In this document: positions 6,714 through 10,972 of the stretch, in pieces
Numbering within the stretch: the stretch's first letter is position 1
Layout: the number at the start of each line of letters is the position of its first letter
Assembly (NCBI GenBank): GCA_041686955.1
Contig: JAWLCV010000100.1
Span: 1-10,972 of the forward strand
Length of the DNA: 10,972 bases
Source: UBA7803 sp041686955
GTDB lineage: Bacteria; Pseudomonadota; Gammaproteobacteria; Pseudomonadales; Azotimanducaceae
Direction of reading: 5' to 3'
Position numbers and translations under genes: made by a program
Notes under the pieces: generated by a model
The model's input: the letters and a program-made list of their open reading frames with translations, nothing else
Database searches by the model: none
What the model was told of the DNA's origin: nothing

Positions 6714-8258
6714 TCAGAAGGTCACCGTCTGCTTGTAGGCTTCGATGCCCCGCTTCATTTCGGCCACCACGTCGTCGTTGTAGACCCCGGTCTCGTTGAT
6801 GGTCTTCATGAACTCGGCGTGCTCCGAGTTCATGTACGCCAGGAGCCCGCGCTCGAACTCCAGGACCTTGTCCACGGGAACGTCACGCAGGTAGCCCTCG
6901 TTGGCCGCGAACAGGCTCACGCCCATCTCGGCGACGCTCATGGGGTTGTACTGCTTCTGCTTCATGAGCTCGGTGATCCGCTGGCCGTGCTCGAGCTGCC
7001 GGCGGGTGGCTTCGTCCAAGTCGGACGCGAACTGGGAGAACGCCGCCAGCTCTCGGTACTGGGCGAGCGCCAGCTTGATGCCGCCGGAAATCTTCTTCAT
7101 GAACGGCACCTGCGCGGAGCCGCCCACCCGGGAAACGGAGATGCCGGGGCTCATGGCCGGCCGGATGCCGGCGTTGAACAGGTCGGTCTCGAGGAAGATC
7201 TGACCGTCGGTGATGGAGATCACGTTGGTGGGCACGAACGCGGACACGTCCCCCGCCTGGGTCTCGATGATGGGCAGCGCGGTCAGAGAACCGGTCTTGC
7301 CCTTCACTTCGCCGCCGGTGGCCTGCTCCACGTAGTCCGGGTTCACCCGAGCCGCCCGCTCGAGCAGGCGCGAGTGCAGGTAGAACACGTCGCCCGGATA
7401 CGCCTCTCGGCCCGGCGGACGCTTGAGCAACAGCGAGATCTGGCGGTACGCCCAGGCCTGCTTGGTGAGGTCGTCGTAGATGATCAGGGCGTCTTCGCCG
7501 CGGTCGCGGAAGTACTCGCCCATGGAGCAGCCGGCGTAGGGGGCGATGTACTGCATGGGCGCCGGGGTGGCGGCACTGGCGGCCACCACGATGGTGTACT
7601 CCATGGCGCCGTATTCTTCCAGGGTGCGAACGATGTTGGCGATGGTGGACATCTTCTGGCCGATGGCCACGTAGATGCACTTAATGCCGCTGGACTTCTG
7701 ATTGATGATGGTGTCGATGGCCACCGCCGTCTTGCCGATCTGCCGGTCGCCGATGATGAGCTCGCGCTGGCCGCGGCCGATGGGAACCATGGAGTCGATG
7801 GCCTTCAACCCCGTCTGCACCGGCTGATCCACGGATTGCCGGGCGATGACCCCGGGCGCCACCTTCTCGATGGGGGAGGTAAGGGAGGTGTTGAGCGGCC
7901 CCTTGCCGTCGATGGGGTTGCCGAGGGCATCCACCACCCGGCCGAGCAGCTCCGGACCCACCGGCACCTCGAGAATGCGCCCGGTGCAACGGGCGGTCAT
8001 TCCTTCGGAGAGATCCTCGTAGTCGCCGAGCACCACCACGCCCACGGAGTCGCGCTCGAGGTTCAGGGCCATGCCGTACAGGCCGCCGGGGAACTCTATC
8101 ATCTCGCCGTACTTGGCATCCGCCAGGCCGTGAATGCGCACGATGCCGTCCGAGACGCCGACGATGGTGCCTTCGTTCTGAGCTTCCGCGTGGACATCGA
8201 GGCTTTCGATGCGCCGCTTGATGATGTCGCTGATTTCGGAAGGGTTCAGTTGCTGCAT
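6714..8258 (-). CDS. atpA: F1Fo ATP synthase subunit alpha
   Basis: Alpha alternates with beta in the F1 hexamer, binds non-catalytic nucleotide and supplies the arginine finger to beta. The product is 514 residues against 513 in E. coli. Visible parts are the N-terminal helix that meets delta (MQQLNPSEISDIIKRRIESL), the barrel domain, the P-loop GDRQIGKT (170-177), the arginine finger R377 in SVSRVGGSAQ, and the C-terminal helical bundle. The P-loop has isoleucine where E. coli has threonine (GDRQTGKT); the GxxxxGKT core is intact. The ATG at 8258 has GAGGA about 9 nt upstream and follows atpH by 22 nt. Confidence 0.99.
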   Translation of the reverse strand: MQQLNPSEISDIIKRRIESLDVHAEAQNEGTIVGVSDGIVRIHGLADAKYGEMIEFPGGLYGMALNLERDSVGVVVLGDYEDLSEGMTARCTGRILEVPVGPELLGRVVDALGNPIDGKGPLNTSLTSPIEKVAPGVIARQSVDQPVQTGLKAIDSMVPIGRGQRELIIGDRQIGKTAVAIDTIINQKSSGIKCIYVAIGQKMSTIANIVRTLEEYGAMEYTIVVAASAATPAPMQYIAPYAGCSMGEYFRDRGEDALIIYDDLTKQAWAYRQISLLLKRPPGREAYPGDVFYLHSRLLERAARVNPDYVEQATGGEVKGKTGSLTALPIIETQAGDVSAFVPTNVISITDGQIFLETDLFNAGIRPAMSPGISVSRVGGSAQVPFMKKISGGIKLALAQYRELAAFSQFASDLDEATRRQLEHGQRITELMKQKQYNPMSVAEMGVSLFAANEGYLRDVPVDKVLEFERGLLAYMNSEHAEFMKTINETGVYNDDVVAEMKRGIEAYKQTVTF

Positions 8259-8280
8259 GTTTGGATTCCTCAGTGTGCGC

Positions 8281-8820
8281 TTACGTTCGCTGCATTGCTT
8301 CGGCGAGCTTGTCGAGCCGGCCGCGGACGGTGCCGTCGATGACGGTGTCGCCGGCCCGGATGATGGCGCCTCCCATCAGGTGGGGGTCGGTCCGGCCGGT
8401 GAGGCTGATCTCCCGCTCGAACTTTCGCTGCAGGGCCTCGCGCAGCGCGTTGGACTGCGCCTCGGACAGCTCGTAGGCGCTGATCACTTCCACCTCGAGC
8501 ACCCGTTCCGCTTCGGCCTTACGGGCCTCGAACTGCTCCTGGATCTCGCCGAGGGCATTCAGGCGCTTGTTGCGGGCGAGCAGGTGTATGAGAGCTTTGG
8601 CGCGGTCGGAAAGGGCTTCGCCGCACAGCTCGATGAGCCGCTCGGCCTTCTGCTCCGCGGACAGGTTCGGGGCGTCGAGAAGCTGGCGCACCTTCTCCTC
8701 ACCGGCGACCTGGGTGATGATCGCCAGCATCCGGGACCACCGGTCCAGCGCCTGCTCGGATTTCGCCAGATCGAACACCGCCTTGGCGTAGGGTCGGGCG
8801 AGGGTGGCCAGTTCTGCCAT
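8281..8820 (-). CDS. atpH: F1Fo ATP synthase subunit delta
   Basis: Delta caps the F1 head and ties it to the b-subunit stator. The product is 179 residues against 177 in E. coli. The N-terminal alpha-bundle opens with TLARPYAKAVFDLAK (6-20), a family hallmark, and the C-terminal part carries GGAIIRAGDTVIDGTVRGRLDKL, the conserved strand-helix ending. The ribosome site TAGGAG overlaps the atpF stop codon (TAG at 8832-8830), with 6 nt to the ATG at 8820. The two stator genes are therefore only 9 nt apart and probably translationally coupled. Confidence 0.98.
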   Translation of the reverse strand: MAELATLARPYAKAVFDLAKSEQALDRWSRMLAIITQVAGEEKVRQLLDAPNLSAEQKAERLIELCGEALSDRAKALIHLLARNKRLNALGEIQEQFEARKAEAERVLEVEVISAYELSEAQSNALREALQRKFEREISLTGRTDPHLMGGAIIRAGDTVIDGTVRGRLDKLAEAMQRT

Positions 8821-8829
8821 GGAACGCTC

Positions 8830-9300
8830 CTACAGCTCCGCCGCGAGCGATTCCAGAAGCTCGCTGTGCCTGGTTTGATCGATGCTCGCCCCGAGCACCC
8901 GCTCGGCGCCGGCCACGGCCAGCACCGCCACCTGGGCACGCAGGGCTTCCTTCGCCCGGTTGAGCTCCTGTTCGATCTCCGCCTTCTGCGCCTCGAGGAT
9001 GCGCTCGCCTTCGGCCCGCGCTTCGTTCTTGGCGTTCTCGATCATCTGGTTGGCCTGGCTGCGCGCCTGCTCGAGGATTCGCTGGGCTTCCTCCTTGGCT
9101 TCGCGCAGCTGGTCCGTGGCCCGCTCCCGGGCGAGCTGGAGATCCTTCTCGGCGCGCTCCGACGCCGCCAGACCTTCGCCGATGGCCTTCTGGCGCTCCC
9201 GCATGGCGTTCACCAGCGGCGGCCAGATGAACTTCCAGCAGAACCACACGAACACCAGGAACGTGATGCTCTGACCAATGAGCGTCAGGTTGAGTGTCAT
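8830..9300 (-). CDS. atpF: F1Fo ATP synthase subunit b (stator stalk)
   Basis: Subunit b anchors the stator in the membrane and reaches up to delta and alpha. The product is 156 residues, the same as E. coli. One membrane segment (about 5-26, TLIGQSITFLVFVWFCWKF) is followed by the conserved IWPPL turn and a long charged coiled coil (about 33-125, rich in E, A, R, K). The C-terminal delta-binding part is VAVLAVAGAERVLG...LLESLAAEL. The start at 9300 is fixed by GAGGTGA 4 nt upstream. It is a canonical single-gene b subunit; no b' paralogue is present. Confidence 0.98.
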   Translation of the reverse strand: MTLNLTLIGQSITFLVFVWFCWKFIWPPLVNAMRERQKAIGEGLAASERAEKDLQLARERATDQLREAKEEAQRILEQARSQANQMIENAKNEARAEGERILEAQKAEIEQELNRAKEALRAQVAVLAVAGAERVLGASIDQTRHSELLESLAAEL

Positions 9301-9363
9301 AAGCTCACCTCGATTCCGTTGCGCGTGGACCGCATGGATCCGCCTCAGCCATCCTCACCGGTG

Positions 9364-9591
9364 TCAGCCTGCGAGCGCGAAGATCAGGTAGAGGCTGATA
9401 CCCACCGCGATCATGGGAACCGCGTCCACCAGGCCGAGAATGATGAACAGCTGGGTGCGCAGCATGGGGAGCAACTCGGGCTGCCGCGCCACGCCTTCCA
9501 TGAACTTGCCACCCAGGATGCCCACGCCGATGGCGGCCCCGATGGCACCCAGACCCATCATCAGAGAGGCTGCTAAGTACAGTAGATCCAT
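9364..9591 (-). CDS. atpE: F1Fo ATP synthase subunit c (proton-translocating ring)
   Basis: Subunit c is the membrane ring whose carboxylate carries the ion through Fo. From the ATG at 9591 the product is 75 residues, two transmembrane helices (about 4-26 and 46-72) joined by the polar loop ARQPEL (contacting gamma and epsilon). The ion-site aspartate is D56 in LVDAVPMIAVG, the E. coli D61 equivalent. The residue after it is Ala, not the Ser/Thr of sodium-type rings, and helix 1 has no Gln at the sodium position (GAIGAAIGVGILGG), so this is a proton type. An in-frame GTG at 9597 would add two residues, but it overlaps GGAG (9600-9597), the Shine-Dalgarno that sits 5 nt before the ATG, so the ATG is chosen. 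Confidence 0.98.
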   Translation of the reverse strand: MDLLYLAASLMMGLGAIGAAIGVGILGGKFMEGVARQPELLPMLRTQLFIILGLVDAVPMIAVGISLYLIFALAG

Positions 9592-9620
9592 GATCACTCC
9601 AAAGTTTCGTTGTTGTTGCC
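9592..9620 (-). promoter_or_regulatory. atpE translation initiation region with A/C-rich leader
   Basis: In the atpB-atpE gap the message reads CAACAACAACGAAAC followed by TTTGGAGTGATC and the ATG. The stretch is G-poor and probably unstructured, unlike the surrounding GC-rich DNA. E. coli atpE has a comparable A-rich leader ahead of GGAG that boosts c-subunit synthesis to match its high copy number in the ring. The same role here is inferred by analogy. Confidence 0.55.
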
Positions 9621-9636
9621 CTTGCGGACGAGAAGG

Positions 9637-10485
9637 TCAGTGCTCCGACTCCACGTCGTGAGCCTGCGCCAGGTACACCACCGAAAGCACGGCGAAGATT
9701 CCGGCCTGCAGCGTGATGATCAGCACGTGAAACACCGCCCAGGCCCATTGCAGCACGCCCCCGGCCAGGCCCATGACCAGACCGCCGGCGAACATCAGGG
9801 CGATGAGGATGAAGATCATTTCCCCGGCGTACATGTTTCCGAACAACCGCAGACCGAGGGAGATCGGCTTGGCCAGCAGGGTGACCCCCTCGAGAATCAG
9901 GTTCACCGGCGCGGCCCATTTCGGAAACGGATGGAACATCAGCTCGCCCAGGAAACCGCCCAGCCCCTTCTTGACGATGCTGAAGTAGATGACCAGAACG
10001 AACACCGCCAGCGCCATCCCCAGGGTGATGTTGGGGTCGGTGGTGGGGACGATCTTCATGTAGTGAACGCCGGCCAGTCCGGCGAGCCCCGGGATCCAGT
10101 CCACCGGAATCAGGTCCATCAGGTTCATCAGGAACACCCAGACGAACACGGTCAGCGCCAGGGGCCCGATCATCTCGTTGCGATAGGTGAAGATGCTGCG
10201 GACGTTGTCGTCGACGAACTCCACCACCATCTCGACGAAGTTCTGCAGCCCCCCCGGCACGCCGGAGGTCGCCCGCTTGGCCGCGGAGCGGAACAGCAGC
10301 ACGAACAGCACGCCGAGCCCCAGGGACCACAGCATGGAGTCGACGTTGATGGACCAGAACCCCATGGCCTGAGCTTCCTCGGCGCTCTGGGCGAGACCCC
10401 AGGTGCCGTCGGGATGCTGGCCAAACACCAGGTTGGTCAGATGGTGCCTGATGTAATCCGCTGAACTTTCGGTTCCGCTCGCCAT
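9637..10485 (-). CDS. atpB: F1Fo ATP synthase subunit a
   Basis: Subunit a provides the two proton half-channels next to the c-ring in the inner membrane. The product is 282 residues against 271 in E. coli. It begins MASGTESSADYIRHHLTNL, matching the E. coli N-terminus in style, then has the INVDSM segment and several membrane helices. The essential arginine is R213 in SLGLRLFGNMYAGE (209-222), with N217 and E222 nearby and Q260 in HVLIITLQAG of the last helix. All channel residues known from E. coli (R210, N214, E219, Q252) have counterparts. The frame stays open to 10536 inside atpI, but the added residues (MAARGARTERRNKTGKG) lack family similarity. The ATG at 10485 has GGAAAGG upstream and matches homologue N-termini. 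It follows atpI by 25 nt. Confidence 0.97.
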   Translation of the reverse strand: MASGTESSADYIRHHLTNLVFGQHPDGTWGLAQSAEEAQAMGFWSINVDSMLWSLGLGVLFVLLFRSAAKRATSGVPGGLQNFVEMVVEFVDDNVRSIFTYRNEMIGPLALTVFVWVFLMNLMDLIPVDWIPGLAGLAGVHYMKIVPTTDPNITLGMALAVFVLVIYFSIVKKGLGGFLGELMFHPFPKWAAPVNLILEGVTLLAKPISLGLRLFGNMYAGEMIFILIALMFAGGLVMGLAGGVLQWAWAVFHVLIITLQAGIFAVLSVVYLAQAHDVESEH

Positions 10486-10510
10486 GCCCTTTCCAGTTTT
10501 GTTCCTTCGC

Positions 10511-10876
10511 TCAGTCCGTGCGCCGCGCGCGGCCACCGAAGGCCGCCGGCCCGACCACGTACATCACCTGCATCAGCACGAACGCTGAGAAGAATCCAAT
10601 CGGTGCGGGTTCGAACACCGCAAATGTCAGCGCCATCAGGGTCACGGTGAGCAGGAACTTCATGAGTCCCTGGCCGAGCAGCCGGCCCGCCGACCGCTCC
10701 CTCTGCATGCGCCACGCGAAATAGCCCGCGGGGAGAACGGTGACACCCCCCGCCAACAACGCCGATCTCGCTTCGGCGCCGTCGACCAGTGCGAGCGCTG
10801 CCGCCACGACCAGCGACGTCATCAACTGGAGCAAGACGATCAGGTAGGGCAGCCGGGGCTCGGCGCCGCCCGTCAT
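10511..10876 (-). CDS. atpI: ATP synthase accessory protein I
   Basis: AtpI is a small membrane protein encoded first in many atp operons; it is reported to help c-ring assembly or magnesium supply and is not part of the finished enzyme. From the ATG at 10876 the product is 121 residues with four likely membrane helices (about 10-31, 37-56, 71-88, 91-112) and a basic C-terminus (GGRARRTD). The sequence itself is poorly conserved, as usual for this family; identification rests on the topology, the KFLLTVTLMALTF helix and the position ahead of atpB. The open frame extends to an ATG at 10945, but that codon lies in the -35 box of the operon promoter, so it cannot be the start on that transcript. 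A GTG at 10894 is possible. No strong Shine-Dalgarno is seen before 10876. Confidence 0.9.
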   Translation of the reverse strand: MTGGAEPRLPYLIVLLQLMTSLVVAAALALVDGAEARSALLAGGVTVLPAGYFAWRMQRERSAGRLLGQGLMKFLLTVTLMALTFAVFEPAPIGFFSAFVLMQVMYVVGPAAFGGRARRTD

Positions 10877-10916
10877 GTCCGTCCCATCAGCAAGCACGCC
10901 CCCAAAGGCGGCGCGT

Positions 10917-10945
10917 ATTATAGGGAGGGGCCATATAGGGTTCAA
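10917..10945 (-). promoter_or_regulatory. Sigma-70 promoter of the atp operon
   Basis: The minus strand shows TTGAAC (10945-10940), a 17-nt spacer, and a perfect TATAAT (10922-10917). The -35 matches the consensus at its first four positions. Initiation would be near 10910, giving an mRNA leader of about 34 nt before the atpI ATG at 10876. It is the only strong promoter seen upstream of the operon in this window. The remaining 27 bases to the right edge show no recognisable feature. Confidence 0.78.
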
Positions 10946-10972
10946 TCAACATTCGCTTGGTCGCTGTCCGCT

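Noticed and set aside
4487..6799. 770-codon open frame on the plus strand
   Set aside because: It is antisense to atpD and atpG and has the same low-complexity G/V/H/L/D composition. Absence of stops follows from the codon bias of the conserved genes.
9305..9352. 15-codon mini-ORF (MAEADPCGPRATESR) in the 63-nt atpE-atpF gap, whose stop overlaps the atpF ribosome site
   Set aside because: The purine-rich GGTGAGG abuts its ATG with no usable spacing, the peptide has no hallmark, and a short open frame in such a gap is expected by chance. The atpF start has its own strong site.
6567..9576. Two further long plus-strand frames (591 and 455 codons)
   Set aside because: They are antisense to atpA, atpH, atpF and atpE. 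No ribosome site or recognisable domain was seen, and the minus-strand proteins are intact and canonical.
9610..10464. 284-codon plus-strand frame opposite atpB
   Set aside because: The very hydrophilic H/Q/D-rich product is the complement of atpB's hydrophobic codons.
9637..10536. Longer atpB frame starting inside atpI
   Set aside because: The additional 17 residues are arginine-rich with no counterpart in subunit a, while the ATG at 10485 begins the conserved N-terminus.
1..10972. Mobile elements, CRISPR arrays, tRNA genes, phage or defence genes
   Set aside because: The window is packed with intact housekeeping genes. No direct-repeat array, transposase, integrase, tRNA cloverleaf or compositional break was found by reading both strands.

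Overview
The window carries a housekeeping block from a GC-rich gammaproteobacterium. Every gene lies on the minus strand, so transcription runs from high to low coordinates. The gene order atpI-atpB-atpE-atpF-atpH-atpA-atpG-atpD-atpC-glmU-glmS is the classic gammaproteobacterial one, and the proteins read closely on their E. coli counterparts. The high GC content and protein style would fit a lineage such as the Ectothiorhodospiraceae/Chromatiales. That placement is a guess; the sequence does not fix the genus.

Region 1 (10945 down to 3900) is the complete F1Fo ATP synthase operon. A good sigma-70 promoter (TTGAAC, 17-nt spacer, TATAAT) sits at 10917-10945, just ahead of atpI. The membrane genes follow (atpI accessory protein, atpB = a, atpE = c, atpF = b). 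Next come the stalk and catalytic genes (atpH = delta, atpA = alpha, atpG = gamma, atpD = beta, atpC = epsilon). Intergenic gaps are 9 to 63 nt and most starts have a Shine-Dalgarno sequence. The operon ends at a strong intrinsic terminator (stem 3909-3935), with a second GC-rich hairpin (3949-3966) between it and the atpC stop. Subunit c has the proton-type carboxylate site and no sodium-binding signature.

Region 2 (3893 down to 588) is a glmU-glmS unit. A perfect TATAAT lies directly downstream of the atp terminator and would drive both genes. GlmS makes glucosamine-6-phosphate. GlmU makes UDP-GlcNAc from glucosamine-1-phosphate. The mutase GlmM, which links the two steps, is not in the window.

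Region 3 (507 down to 1) holds a YbaK/EbsC-family aminoacyl-tRNA deacylase-like gene with a GTG start. Its stop codon is embedded in a near-perfect Shine-Dalgarno sequence for another gene, of which only the first nine codons are present. Those codons resemble the start of UvrD helicase.

There are no tRNAs, rRNAs, mobile elements, CRISPR arrays or phage genes that I can see. Several very long plus-strand open frames are shadows of the conserved minus-strand genes. I found no candidate for an undescribed system. The points worth a second look concern start codons, promoters, the terminator/promoter overlap, the atpE leader and the partial gene at the left edge.
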